64,000 nt of DNA, taken from contig CAJHAA010000006.1 of assembly GCA_904846265.1 (NCBI GenBank), positions 104,416 to 168,415 of the forward strand. Direction: 5' to 3'. The stretch comes from Psychrobacter immobilis. GTDB taxonomy: Bacteria; Pseudomonadota; Gammaproteobacteria; Pseudomonadales; Moraxellaceae. Positions 27,930 through 37,616 of the stretch are shown piece by piece. Below the pieces are notes generated by a model, which did not search any database, was not told the DNA's origin, and saw nothing but the letters and a program-made list of their open reading frames with translations. The position numbers and the translations under genes are program-made. Numbering within the stretch: the stretch's first letter is position 1; every line of letters begins with the position of its first letter.

Positions 27930-28835
27930 ATGGCTGCTAACAATGCGATCAATGCACCACTACCGACTCAGCCAAACAGCGCTAACCGCTACAACCAAAG
28001 TCTTTATAACAAGCGCCGTTTGACCAACAAGTTAGGTCTAGGCTTTGCCATGTCGGCGATGGTTTTTGGACTATTTTGGTTGTTTTGGATATTGTTGACG
28101 CTCTTTGTTGAAGGCTTTCAAGGTATTGTACAGCTGCCTATTTTTACTGCTGATACACCGCCACCGATGAGTGCGGGCGGGCTGCGTAACGCCATTGTCG
28201 GTTCAGTAATGCTCGCGTTTTCAGGATTGTTTATCGGTGCCCCTATTGGCCTCATGACGGGTATTTATTTATCCGAGTTCGCTCAAGGCAGTATGCTTGG
28301 CAAGGTAACGCGTTTCTTAAATGATATTTTGTTATCCGCACCCTCGATTGTGATTGGTCTCTTTATTTATGCATTAATGGTAAAAGGTCAAAGTTTCTCT
28401 GGTTGGGCAGGCGCGTTGGCATTGGCCTTAATTGTCATTCCTGTGGTCGTGCGTACGACTGAGAATATGCTCAATCTGGTTCCTAATAGTATTCGTGAAG
28501 CGGCTTACGCACTTGGCACACCCAAGTGGAAAATGGTGACTCAAGTAACGATTAAGGCGGCTAGAGCAGGACTGACTACTGGGGTGCTATTGGCTTTTGC
28601 TCGAATTACCGGTGAGACAGCACCGTTGCTATTTACGGCGCTCAACAACCAATACTTCAGTACAGATATGGGCCAGCCTATTGCCAACTTACCCAATACC
28701 ATCTACCAGTTTGCGATGAGTCCTTATGATAACTGGCATACCTTAGCGTGGGCGGCGGCGTTGCTGATCACGACCTCTGTCTTGGTATTAAATATTTTGG
28801 CGAGATTCATCAGTAGTAGAGGTCAGGCTAAATAA
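27930..28835 (+). CDS. pstA: Phosphate ABC transporter permease PstA
   Basis: 301 residues with six membrane helices and the permease coupling motif EAAYALGTPKWKMVTQVTIKAA. FARITGETAPLLFTALNNQYF is typical of PstA. It pairs with PstC in the inner membrane. The N-terminus has a roughly 35-residue cytosolic Asn/Gln-rich extension before the first helix. GGGAAATAAATAG precedes the ATG. Confidence 0.95.
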   Translation: MAANNAINAPLPTQPNSANRYNQSLYNKRRLTNKLGLGFAMSAMVFGLFWLFWILLTLFVEGFQGIVQLPIFTADTPPPMSAGGLRNAIVGSVMLAFSGLFIGAPIGLMTGIYLSEFAQGSMLGKVTRFLNDILLSAPSIVIGLFIYALMVKGQSFSGWAGALALALIVIPVVVRTTENMLNLVPNSIREAAYALGTPKWKMVTQVTIKAARAGLTTGVLLAFARITGETAPLLFTALNNQYFSTDMGQPIANLPNTIYQFAMSPYDNWHTLAWAAALLITTSVLVLNILARFISSRGQAK

Positions 28836-28920
28836 AGGCTGATGGTAAATTAAGGCTTGTCCTAGATTACCTCGAGCATTTACTTCCATTTATATTCATT
28901 GAGCTGGATTGGAACATATT

Positions 28921-29859
28921 ATGAATGACGTCATGAGCAAAATCCGTACAAAAAATCCTGTCGATAAATTCAATGCGGCAGATAAATTTAATCCAACAAC
29001 AGACAGTTTATTAAACAGACCGATGTCGACAGCAGCACAAATGGAGCAGCCAGATATTGCCAGCCTAACCAAACAAACGCTTCATGATATTCCCAAAAAC
29101 ATGCCTGCGGCAAAAATGCAAATTCGGGATCTGAATTTTTATTATGGTGACTTTCAGGCGCTAAAAAACATCAACATCGATATTCCTGATAAAAAAGTTA
29201 CTGCTTTTATTGGTCCTTCAGGTTGCGGAAAGTCGACGCTATTACGTACCTTTAATCGAATGTACGATTTATATCCAGGCATGCGGGCAGAAGGCAATAT
29301 TAACCTTGATGGTCAAAATATCTTGGGCAAAGACGTCGATGTGAATTTGCTCCGCGCGCAAGTTGGGATGGTCTTTCAGAAGCCAACACCGTTCCCGATG
29401 TCCATTTATGACAATGTCGCCTTTGGGGTACGTCTTTATGAAAAATTAAGCAAAGCTGAGCTGGATAATCGGGTGGAATGGGCGCTGAAAAAATCCGCAC
29501 TATGGCCAGAAGTGAAAGACAAATTAAAGGCTTCTGGATTGTCTTTATCAGGCGGACAGCAGCAACGCTTGTGTATTGCCCGTAGCGTCGCGACCAAGCC
29601 TGAAGTATTGCTGCTTGATGAGCCAACGTCCGCGTTAGATCCACTCTCGACAGGTGCTATCGAAGATCTGATTGAAGACTTAAAACAGGATTACACCATT
29701 GCCATTGTTACGCATAACATGCAACAGGCCGCGCGTGTGTCCGACTATACCGTCTATATGTACTTAGGCGATATGATTGAGATGGGCGAGACCGACCAGA
29801 TATTTACCAAGCCTGCCCAAACCGCGACGGAAGATTATATTACGGGTCGTTATGGCTAA
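28921..29859 (+). CDS. pstB: Phosphate ABC transporter ATPase PstB
   Basis: About 312 residues. Walker A is [12 protein letters not shown], signature [13 protein letters not shown], Walker [14 protein letters not shown], and the H-loop [10 protein letters not shown]. PstB hydrolyses ATP to drive uptake through PstCA. It has an N-terminal extension of about 60 residues before the ATPase domain, longer than in E. coli (257). The ATG at 28921 is chosen over the TTG at 28909. Confidence 0.95.
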   Translation: MNDVMSKIRTKNPVDKFNAADKFNPTTDSLLNRPMSTAAQMEQPDIASLTKQTLHDIPKNMPAAKMQIRDLNFYYGDFQALKNINIDIPDKKVTAFIGPSGCGKSTLLRTFNRMYDLYPGMRAEGNINLDGQNILGKDVDVNLLRAQVGMVFQKPTPFPMSIYDNVAFGVRLYEKLSKAELDNRVEWALKKSALWPEVKDKLKASGLSLSGGQQQRLCIARSVATKPEVLLLDEPTSALDPLSTGAIEDLIEDLKQDYTIAIVTHNMQQAARVSDYTVYMYLGDMIEMGETDQIFTKPAQTATEDYITGRYG

Positions 29860-29978
29860 CATCGCGGTCTGAGCAAGGACGACGTGCTCGATACGTTCAA
29901 TAAGATATCGTGAGCCAATCTGTTCGACTCAACAGCCACACCGCGCTACCAAAATATGGATTTTAGGGAATACCTCTT

Positions 29979-30785
29979 ATGCAAAGCGATAAGCATATCT
30001 CCAAAAGTTTTGACCAAGACCTTGATGAAGCTATCCGTCTATTTCTATACATGGGTGATAGCGCGGCCAACCAAGTGGCGAAAGCGATCCATGCGCTTAT
30101 CGATAAAAATGAGACACTGGCGCAAGAGGTGATTGATATGGACTTTGATATCAATCGAATGGAGGTCGAGTTGGATGAGCATATCTTGCTACTAGTCGCC
30201 AAACGCCAGCCCGCCGCCAGCGATTTACGCTTGGTCATGTCCATCAGTAAAGGCGTGGTTGATCTAGAACGCATCGGTGATGAAGCCGTCAAAATTGCTC
30301 AGATGGCCAAAAAAATTGCGGCACAAGGTAAACTGTCATACGGTTATGCGGAGGTGCAACACCTCAGCAATCAGGTTCGTTTGATGCTGCACAATGCGCT
30401 AGAGGCATTTAGCCAATCGAATGCTGAGCAAGCGTTTGAGGTCATGCGTAACGATAGCATGGTCAATGATGAGTATCAGTCCGCCATCCGTGCTTTAATG
30501 ACCTATATTATGGAAGATTCACGGCACGTTTCAAAAGTCATCAATATTATGTGGGTATTGCGCGCGCTTGAGCGAGTAGGCGATCATGCACAAAATATTG
30601 CAGAACTGGTGATTAACTATATTAGTGGGCAAGATGTGCGTCATTCCGACTATGCGCTGGTCGAAAAAGCCGTGCAAGAAGCCAATGACCGTATGGCGGC
30701 GCGCCAAGTCAGCACCCTGTCTGCCACTAAACCTGCCGTCAAGTCAGCCACGGATTTTGTAGACTCAAACGGTGATGAGGGCTGA
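29979..30785 (+). CDS. phoU: Phosphate transport regulator PhoU
   Basis: 268 residues with two PhoU repeats. Metal-binding E/DxxxD-type motifs appear as ERIGDEAVKIAQ in the first half and ERVGDHAQNIAEL in the second. PhoU links the Pst transporter to the PhoR kinase and keeps the Pho regulon off when phosphate is plentiful. No phoB or phoR gene is in the window. The tail after about residue 235 is longer than in E. coli. Last gene of the operon. Confidence 0.95.
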   Translation: MQSDKHISKSFDQDLDEAIRLFLYMGDSAANQVAKAIHALIDKNETLAQEVIDMDFDINRMEVELDEHILLLVAKRQPAASDLRLVMSISKGVVDLERIGDEAVKIAQMAKKIAAQGKLSYGYAEVQHLSNQVRLMLHNALEAFSQSNAEQAFEVMRNDSMVNDEYQSAIRALMTYIMEDSRHVSKVINIMWVLRALERVGDHAQNIAELVINYISGQDVRHSDYALVEKAVQEANDRMAARQVSTLSATKPAVKSATDFVDSNGDEG

Positions 30786-30813
30786 AAAAATAGTTCATCG
30801 TAAGTTTTACATC

Positions 30814-30849
30814 CAAAAAAACGCGCTATATTAAATAGCGCGTTTTTTA
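30814..30849. terminator. Bidirectional terminator between phoU and yggX
   Basis: AAAAAACGCGCTA (30815-30827) pairs perfectly with TAGCGCGTTTTTT (30836-30848). The A and T runs make it usable from both convergent genes. Confidence 0.92.
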
Positions 30850-30872
30850 TATTGTGGCAATAATAAAAACAA

Positions 30873-31163
30873 TTAGCTCTCCGGCGTCCAACCTTGTGCA
30901 CGCTCATAATCTTCATTATCTAAAAATTTATCACGTTGTTCGGTGAGGAATTTTTTGGCAGCAGGATCTAACATGCTTAGATGGTTTTCATTAATCAGCA
31001 TCGTTTGCTGTTCAAGCCATTCTTTCCACGCTTTGTCAGATACCGTTTCTTGTAGCTCCTGACCTTTTTTATTAGGAAAAGGCGGGTGCGGCATTTTTGG
31101 CAATTCTTGCTGATACTTACGGCAAAATACCGTATTGGCTTGCGGATTAAAAGTCTCAGTCAT
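30873..31163 (-). CDS. yggX: Oxidative damage protection protein / Fe(II) trafficking protein YggX
   Basis: 96 residues with the full YggX pattern: [13 protein letters not shown] (conserved C14), [27 protein letters not shown] and DYERAQGW. The family limits oxidative damage to labile Fe-S clusters and influences iron availability. Downstream it meets the phoU terminator. Upstream lie 306 non-coding bases and the argH terminator, so it has its own promoter. Confidence 0.94.
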   Translation of the reverse strand: MTETFNPQANTVFCRKYQQELPKMPHPPFPNKKGQELQETVSDKAWKEWLEQQTMLINENHLSMLDPAAKKFLTEQRDKFLDNEDYERAQGWTPES

Positions 31164-31402
31164 AAGGCACTCCTTATTAGGGTTTAGTTATTATAAAAAT
31201 ATGTTATTGAATCACTCATGAGAATAGTTATACCAAACCCAAAAAGTAAGATTAGCTGTGTCAAACTCGCTTAGTCTACAAGGCGTAGTACTTTCATTCG
31301 TTTTCCTTGCTACTCTAATTTCTGTGAATGGTATTAGTTAGCACCTATTCAGCATAAGTGACTTAAATATTATTAGCTGAATTTACTTTACCTCATCATG
31401 GT
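31164..31402. other. Intergenic region yggX-argH
   Basis: About 240 bases between the yggX start and the argH terminator, presumably the yggX promoter. No gene or clear dyad seen. Confidence 0.4.
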
Positions 31403-31439
31403 ATCAAAAACACCCGCAGCAGGGGCGGGTGTTTTTGAT
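31403..31439 (-). terminator. Rho-independent terminator after argH
   Basis: ATCAAAAACACCCGC (31403-31417) and GCGGGTGTTTTTGAT (31425-31439) form a 15-bp perfect stem with a 7-nt loop. On the minus strand the stem includes a T run. Confidence 0.9.
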
Positions 31440-31469
31440 AGTAGAAGCTGTCAGGTCAACAATGCGCTT

Positions 31470-32987
31470 TTACGCAAACACTTCTAAACGACTGCGACCG
31501 CGAGCAACGGCTTGCTTAACTTGATTTGGCGCTGTACCACCTAAGTGGTCACGGGCTGCTAGTGAGCCTTCTAACGTTAGATAGTCAAATACATCATCAC
31601 CGATAGCATCGCTAAATTGCTGTAGCTGCGCCAGTGATAAGTCACTCAAATCAACACCTTCTTTGATACCTAAGGCGACAGCGTTACCGACCACTTCATG
31701 AGCATCACGGAAAGCCACACCACGACGTACCAAATAATCGGCCAAATCCGTCGCTGTTGCATAGCCTTTCATTGTGGCAGCGCGCATGTTTTCTTTATTT
31801 GGGGTGATATTCGGTAGCATATCAGCAAAAGCCAATAAACAGCCGGTAAGGGTGTCGACGCAATCAAACAACGGCTCTTTGTCTTCTTGGTTGTCTTTGT
31901 TATAAGCCAGTGGCTGACTCTTCATTAGACTTAAAAGTGTCATTAACTGCCCAAAGACACGTGCTGCTTTACCGCGGACCAACTCTGGCACATCAGGATT
32001 TTTCTTTTGCGGCATGATAGAGGAGCCAGTACAAAAGCGATCAGGGATTTGCACAAAGTTAAACTGCGCTGACATCCATAGGATAATCTCTTCGCTCATC
32101 CGTGACATATGCATCATAAGGATAGACGCGGCAGAGGTAAATTCAATCGCAAAGTCACGATCTGAGACGGCATCAAGCGAGTTTTGGCAAATACCTTCGA
32201 AACCTAACAGCTCAGCAGTAATGGTACGATCGATTGGGAATGTCGTGCCAGCAAGCGCAGCGCTACCAAGTGGCATCTGATTGATACGGCGGCGCGCATC
32301 GACCAGACGTTCGGTATCGCGGTATAACATCTCAAACCACGCCATGACGTGATGACCAAAGCTCACAGGCTGCGCCGTTTGTAAATGCGTAAAGCCGGGC
32401 ATAATAGTGTCAGTATGCTGCTCAGCCAAATCAAGCAAACCACTTTGCAAGCGTACTAATAAGGCAATGATATTATCAGTCTCTTCGCGTAGCCAAAGAC
32501 GAATATCGGTGGCAACCTGATCGTTACGGCTACGACCCGTATGCAGTTTTTTACCAACAGCGCCGATGATGTCAGTCAAGCGCGACTCAACATTCATATG
32601 CACGTCTTCTAGCGCGATTGACCAGTTAAACTCGCCAGCCTCAATCTCGCGCAGTACCTGATGCAGACCATCAATAATGGTGGCTACTTCGTCAGCGGTC
32701 AAAATGTCACATTCTTTAAGCATGGTCGCGTGGGCGATTGAGCCTTGAATATCGTGACGCGCAAAGCGTTGGTCAAAGCCAACAGAGGCGGTGAAGGCAG
32801 CGACAAAGCTGTCCGTCGCTTCACTGAAGCGTCCGCCCCACATCTGCTGGCCTTGGCTGTTTGAAGGACTGCTTACAGGGTTGTTTTGTGCAGCGTTATT
32901 TGTTATCGGAGCATCTGTGCTAGAATCAGAGACAGATGGGTTTACATTTGATTCGGGACTACTAGGTTTTGAAGAATTGGCGTTCAT
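31470..32987 (-). CDS. argH: Argininosuccinate lyase
   Basis: About 505 residues from the ATG at 32987. The enzyme releases arginine and fumarate from argininosuccinate. The family signature [12 protein letters not shown] is present, with the N-terminal [11 protein letters not shown] core and [14 protein letters not shown]. The catalytic domain begins only at about residue 49, after a Ser/Asn/Pro-rich leader not found in the E. coli enzyme. A start at the ATG at 32843 (MWGGRF) would give the usual length of about 457, so the true start is unsettled. It is divergent from the algZ-like gene, as in Pseudomonas. Confidence 0.93.
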   Translation of the reverse strand: MNANSSKPSSPESNVNPSVSDSSTDAPITNNAAQNNPVSSPSNSQGQQMWGGRFSEATDSFVAAFTASVGFDQRFARHDIQGSIAHATMLKECDILTADEVATIIDGLHQVLREIEAGEFNWSIALEDVHMNVESRLTDIIGAVGKKLHTGRSRNDQVATDIRLWLREETDNIIALLVRLQSGLLDLAEQHTDTIMPGFTHLQTAQPVSFGHHVMAWFEMLYRDTERLVDARRRINQMPLGSAALAGTTFPIDRTITAELLGFEGICQNSLDAVSDRDFAIEFTSAASILMMHMSRMSEEIILWMSAQFNFVQIPDRFCTGSSIMPQKKNPDVPELVRGKAARVFGQLMTLLSLMKSQPLAYNKDNQEDKEPLFDCVDTLTGCLLAFADMLPNITPNKENMRAATMKGYATATDLADYLVRRGVAFRDAHEVVGNAVALGIKEGVDLSDLSLAQLQQFSDAIGDDVFDYLTLEGSLAARDHLGGTAPNQVKQAVARGRSRLEVFA

Positions 32988-33085
32988 ATCGGTACAAGAC
33001 AAGTCAGCAGAATAAGAGCTCAAGTATAGCAAAGGATGAGGTTGCCTTACTAGCGGAGCGCTTAGAGTTTTTTATTCCCAAGCTC

Positions 33086-34120
33086 ATGGAAGTCATGAAG
33101 CCTTGGCAGTGGTTCATTTATATCTTTTTTTGGTCACTATTCGTCACGGTAATAAATCGCTATGATATTGCCACGTGGTCAGATTTTTTGATTCAGCTGT
33201 TTAGCAGAGTCCTGCAAAACACCTTGAGTATTATTCCTTCCTTATACATCATTGATTATTTGCGCCCCATTTTTAAGGGCATGAGCATACCTAAAGCCAG
33301 CATGTATGTGCTTACCTTACTCATGGTGGCATCTACCATATCCATGATTTTAGTCATGCTAATAATGATTAACATTGGTTGGTTTGAATATGATCGTCAA
33401 ACTTTTATTCTAAATATATTGTTTGATGCGGTGATTAGTGGTGGCTTTACCTTGGTGTTCTTACTGTATTTTTTACGCCGTTATCGTGAGACGAATGCGC
33501 TCAAACAATCGTTTGAGCAGAAATTGAGTGCACAAAACGATGTGATCAAAGCACGAATCGCTCCGCATTTCTTCTTTAATACCATTAATACCCTTGTGTC
33601 ACTGATAGAGTCCAATCCAGCAAGAGCTTCCGCTTTATTACAGCACGTTTCTGCCTTATTTCGTGCCAGTTTCAATGGGGCACGAGAGATTAGCTTTGAA
33701 GAAGAAATTGCTCTTTGTGAGCACTATCTAGCGATTGAGTCTAGCCGCTTAGCGGATAAGCTTGAAGTGAGTTGGCAATTGCCTGACGAAGATGTCATGT
33801 ATGACATGGTGATTACCGCCTTGACCTTACAGAGCGTGCTAGAAAAAATGCTGCTGAATGTGGTAGAGATGACTACTGAAACCATTTATATCAATATTAG
33901 AGTCACTTGGCAGCAGCATCGGGTTGTGATTACGATTGGTGTCGCGCTGCCGAAAAAAACCATGATTATTAACCATGATTTACGTCAGCACATGAATTTT
34001 TATATTCAAGCGGAACGTTTACGGGCTTATTTCGGTCAAAGTGCGGATATTAAAAGTAGCGTTACCAGTAGTCGAATTATTACCATCATCGACTATCCCC
34101 TTCAAGATGTTAGTTTATGA
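33086..34120 (+). CDS. algZ: AlgZ/FimS-like sensor histidine kinase (atypical)
   Basis: About 344 residues: four hydrophobic segments in the first 130 residues, then a LytS/AlgZ-type His_kinase domain with APHFFFNTINTLVSLI (phosphoacceptor H161). The following region, where the N-box (ENAIKH-like) and glycine-rich ATP box should be, is degenerate (SVLEKMLLN in place of the N-box, no GxG). Gene order argH / this / algR-like / hemC / hemD matches Pseudomonas argH-fimS(algZ)-algR-hemC-hemD. First in-frame ATGs are 33086 and 33095. A TTG at 32969 would add 39 residues but overlap argH. Confidence 0.8.
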   Translation: MEVMKPWQWFIYIFFWSLFVTVINRYDIATWSDFLIQLFSRVLQNTLSIIPSLYIIDYLRPIFKGMSIPKASMYVLTLLMVASTISMILVMLIMINIGWFEYDRQTFILNILFDAVISGGFTLVFLLYFLRRYRETNALKQSFEQKLSAQNDVIKARIAPHFFFNTINTLVSLIESNPARASALLQHVSALFRASFNGAREISFEEEIALCEHYLAIESSRLADKLEVSWQLPDEDVMYDMVITALTLQSVLEKMLLNVVEMTTETIYINIRVTWQQHRVVITIGVALPKKTMIINHDLRQHMNFYIQAERLRAYFGQSADIKSSVTSSRIITIIDYPLQDVSL

Positions 34121-34424
34121 CCGTTTCGTTTGGGCTTAATTTTGTATTTTATTTCTCAAGAAATAGGTATGGCATACTTATTGCACTATCTTTATAGCTA
34201 ATGCGCTGTTTTACTTTATATTTAGCCATGATTCCCCATAAAAATTACTATCGATAAATGCATCGCAATAAAACTCAACGCACAAGGCTATCAACGTCAA
34301 TATAGCCAGTTATTGTTTCATGAAATAATTAAAGGTTTTTATGCTAAGTGATTGGTAATGAGTGCTAATATGTTGGTAAGGCCATTGAAAAAAATACTAA
34401 GTTTATCCTGGGATTGGAGTTTGC
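34121..34424. other. Intergenic region algZ-algR
   Basis: 304 bases between kinase and regulator genes. No gene or strong dyad seen. The gap suggests that the regulator has its own promoter. Confidence 0.4.
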
Positions 34425-35162
34425 ATGCGTATCGTAGTTTGTGATGATGAGCCACTAGCACGTGAGCGTTTGGTTAGAATTGTACAGGAGTCAGGTCATC
34501 AAGTCGTTGCTCAAGCAACCACGGGTGCAGAAGCCATTATCGCTGTCAAAACTCAGCAGCCAGACATCATATTATTAGATATTCGTATGCCTGAGATGGA
34601 TGGGGTGCGCTGTGCGCAAGAGCTTGCCAAGCTTGAGCATCCGCCAGCTATTATATTTGTCACCGCTTATGATCATTATGCCATTGCCGCGCTAAAAGCC
34701 AATGCGATTGGTTATTTATTAAAGCCTGCCAATAAAGATGAGTTACTAGAAGCACTAGATAAAGCGAAAAATTTGAACGCGGCGCAGTTAAATGAGATTC
34801 GTAAACTCGAAGACCCAACAGCGCGTCCAGTACGTGAGCATATCGCTGCTCGTACCCACCGAGGCGTTGAGCTCATTAAACTCAAAGATATCTATTATTT
34901 TACCGCCGATCAAAAGTACGTCAAAGTCCGTCACAAAGATGGCATTGTCCTGATTGATGAGACGCTAAAAGAGCTTGAACAAGAATTTGAGGATCGGCTG
35001 TTTCGGGTGCACCGTAATGCCATCATCAACCTTAGCTTTTTGGACTTTTTAGAAACGTTGGATGCAGGACAATATCAAATACGCTTTAAAGGCATTGATG
35101 AGACACTTGCGGTTAGCCGTCGTCACTTACCTGCATTACGTGACAAGATTCAAAGCATGTAA
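34425..35162 (+). CDS. algR: AlgR-like LytTR response regulator
   Basis: 245 residues: a receiver domain with acidic pocket D7/D8, phosphoacceptor D52 in LLDIRMPEMDG and K100 in YLLKPANKDE, then a C-terminal LytTR DNA-binding domain (YYFTADQKYVKVRHKDG, LFRVHRNAIINLSFLD). This is the AlgR architecture. In Pseudomonas AlgR controls alginate, twitching and virulence genes with AlgZ/FimS. Targets here are unknown. GGATTGGAG precedes the ATG. Confidence 0.92.
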   Translation: MRIVVCDDEPLARERLVRIVQESGHQVVAQATTGAEAIIAVKTQQPDIILLDIRMPEMDGVRCAQELAKLEHPPAIIFVTAYDHYAIAALKANAIGYLLKPANKDELLEALDKAKNLNAAQLNEIRKLEDPTARPVREHIAARTHRGVELIKLKDIYYFTADQKYVKVRHKDGIVLIDETLKELEQEFEDRLFRVHRNAIINLSFLDFLETLDAGQYQIRFKGIDETLAVSRRHLPALRDKIQSM

Positions 35163-35379
35163 ACTGCGGTTTGCATTGTGAAATAACAGCAAAATAACCG
35201 TGAAATAATCATCCCATATCATCAAACCCTTATTTATGCTTAAATAGGGGTATTTTTTTGCGTCAGCATTGACTATATATGGTTTATATCGCCCATTTTT
35301 TGTGGAAAGTTTGCAGTATTGCTTAATACTGACATGCATAGTACTGATGTGAACAGTATCGAATTTATTGAGGCCCTTT

Positions 35380-36414
35380 ATGAGCAATCCGCAGCAAACT
35401 GCTTTGACTACCTTGAATATCGCCACGCGTCAGAGCCCTTTAGCATTATGGCAAGCTGAGCATATCCGTGCTCGTCTACTAGATTTGTATCCTGAATTGA
35501 CGATTAACTTGCTAAAAATTGTCACTAAGGGTGACAAGATTTTGGACACACCTTTGGCTAAAATTGGTGGTAAAGGTTTGTTTGTTAAAGAGCTTGAGCA
35601 AGCACTATATGACAAACAAGCGGACATCGCGGTACATTCATTAAAGGACGTACCGATGCAGCTTCCTGAAGGCTTGATGCTGGGCGTCTATTGCAAACGC
35701 GCCTCACCGACTGATGCTTTTGTGTCCAATACTTATAATAGTATTGATGAGTTGCCGCAAGGGGCAGTCGTTGGCACGTCAAGTTTGCGTCGTCAGTGTC
35801 AGCTTAAAGCCTATCGCCCAGACCTACAAATCAAAACCTTACGCGGTAACGTCGGTACACGTTTGGGCAAGCTGGATGCTGGCGAGTATGATGCGATTAT
35901 TTTAGCAACCAGTGGTTTGCAACGTATCGAGCTGGATGAGCGCATACGTGGCGAGCTTGATATCAATGCCTGCCTACCTGCGGTTGGTCAGGGCGCCTTA
36001 GCGATTGAATGCCGTGAAGGTGATGATGAGGTGTTAAAATTACTGGCACCACTGAATGATGATAAAGCTCGTATCCGTCTCATTGCTGAGCGCGCGCTAA
36101 ACCGTCACTTAGAGGGTGGCTGCCAAGTACCGATCGCCGCTTATGCCGTGTTACAAATGGCAGATGAAACGAGCAGCAACAATGATGATAACGGTGACAA
36201 TGGCAATAACGACAACGGCAATGTGTTATGGCTACGTGGCCGCGTCGGTCAAGCGGATGGCAGCGAGCTGCTAAAAGCAGAAAAACGCGTCACCTTGATC
36301 GGCACACAAGCCGAGCAAGAAGTACAGGCTAATCAGCTTGGTATTGATGTTGCCAATATACTGCTTGCCGATGGCGCGGGTGATATCTTATCTGCGATTT
36401 ATCATCCTGAATAA
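35380..36414 (+). CDS. hemC: Porphobilinogen deaminase (hydroxymethylbilane synthase)
   Basis: 344 residues. It polymerises four porphobilinogens to hydroxymethylbilane. Catalytic D90 lies in HSLKDVP, and C248 in [12 protein letters not shown] carries the dipyrromethane cofactor. RNVGTR-type loop ([11 protein letters not shown]) is present. The C-terminal domain contains an unusual Asn/Asp/Gly repeat insert at about 262-281, which largely explains the excess over E. coli (313). ATG at 35380 is preferred to the TTG at 35368. Confidence 0.96.
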   Translation: MSNPQQTALTTLNIATRQSPLALWQAEHIRARLLDLYPELTINLLKIVTKGDKILDTPLAKIGGKGLFVKELEQALYDKQADIAVHSLKDVPMQLPEGLMLGVYCKRASPTDAFVSNTYNSIDELPQGAVVGTSSLRRQCQLKAYRPDLQIKTLRGNVGTRLGKLDAGEYDAIILATSGLQRIELDERIRGELDINACLPAVGQGALAIECREGDDEVLKLLAPLNDDKARIRLIAERALNRHLEGGCQVPIAAYAVLQMADETSSNNDDNGDNGNNDNGNVLWLRGRVGQADGSELLKAEKRVTLIGTQAEQEVQANQLGIDVANILLADGAGDILSAIYHPE

Positions 36415-36512
36415 CATGCCAGTATTTTGATTATCTTAGTCATAGCCCCAGTATTATTGATGCTAGGGCTATCGTTAAGCCAATTCTATCAGTCTTTTGT
36501 CATGGTACGTCT

Positions 36513-37523
36513 ATGTCATCAACATTAAATCACGCCCAGCTTATTGCTAACAGTCAATCAAATAATGAGTCATCACTCACGCAAGTAGTCATCAATACTC
36601 GCCCAGTGGAGCGTGCCGCTGCATTGACGGATCATCTACAAGCAGCAGGGCTGACGGTGGTAGAGATACCGATGTTGACGTTACAATCGCGCCCAACGAC
36701 TGAGCAAGACATGACGCTGATGCGCCAGTGGCTATCAGGCGATTATAAGGCGCTTGTGATTGTTAGCCCAACGGCGGCCGCTTCAGGACTGGCTGTTTGG
36801 CAAGCGCTTGAAGATGAGCGTCAAGCTCAAAACCATGACAATGATAATGACGATGATAATAATAATGAGCGAAAAGATATAGCAATTAATGCTCTGCAAG
36901 CGCCGAGCTACTTGATTGCCGTGGGTGAAGCGACCGCGTCGGTATTAAATAATGCCAAAATAGAGGCATCGAATTATCAAGTACTTCAGCCTCACATTGC
37001 CAATAACGAAGGTATGCTAGCGATGCCTGAGATTGAGCGTTTGCAAGCAGGTGACAAGTTGCTCGTGTGGCGCGGATTGGGTGGTAGGCGACTATTGGTC
37101 GATACGTTGCTGGCACGCGGTGTGCATATCGATAGCATTGCTTGGTATGAGCGCATAATGCCAGTCGATGCGATGGCTCAATATGAGCAGTGGCTAAAAG
37201 AGTTTTTAACCGATAATTTAACGCATAATATGATGCAAGATGCGTCGGCAGTGCAGCAACCAAAGCCAATCGTTGTGGTCAGTAGCGGTACAGCCTTTGA
37301 GCATTGGGAAAGCATCGTTCGGGCTGTAGCAGAAAAGGTATTAGAGCAAGAAACAGCCAGAGAAACTCCCGCTATTTTGCCTTATAAATTGTCAGACTTT
37401 TCTTATGTGGTGTTGGGTGAGCGTTTAGCCAATATGGTCGCTGAGCAGCAGTTAAGTTATTGGCGTGTGGAAGATTTGGCGCCAGAAACCATTCTTGCTG
37501 CTATCCATGCTAAAGCCTGTTAA
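36513..37523 (+). CDS. hemD: Uroporphyrinogen-III synthase
   Basis: 336 residues with the HemD two-lobe pattern: VVINTRPVERAAALTDHL at the start of lobe one, KALVIVSPTAAAS, and DKLLVWRGLGGRRLLVDTL in lobe two. It cyclises hydroxymethylbilane with D-ring inversion. An Asp/Asn-rich insert at about 103-122 (DNDNDDDNNNER) makes it longer than usual (about 250). It follows hemC by 98 bases with a small hairpin (36442-36472) in the gap. Confidence 0.9.
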   Translation: MSSTLNHAQLIANSQSNNESSLTQVVINTRPVERAAALTDHLQAAGLTVVEIPMLTLQSRPTTEQDMTLMRQWLSGDYKALVIVSPTAAASGLAVWQALEDERQAQNHDNDNDDDNNNERKDIAINALQAPSYLIAVGEATASVLNNAKIEASNYQVLQPHIANNEGMLAMPEIERLQAGDKLLVWRGLGGRRLLVDTLLARGVHIDSIAWYERIMPVDAMAQYEQWLKEFLTDNLTHNMMQDASAVQQPKPIVVVSSGTAFEHWESIVRAVAEKVLEQETARETPAILPYKLSDFSYVVLGERLANMVAEQQLSYWRVEDLAPETILAAIHAKAC

Positions 37524-37616
37524 ATGTACCAACCGATGATCTGTCCTTATCTATTATGTTTCACTTTTTATTTATTCGCTTTAAACCTGTTTTGGCCAAA
37601 ATAACGGTGCTGCCTT

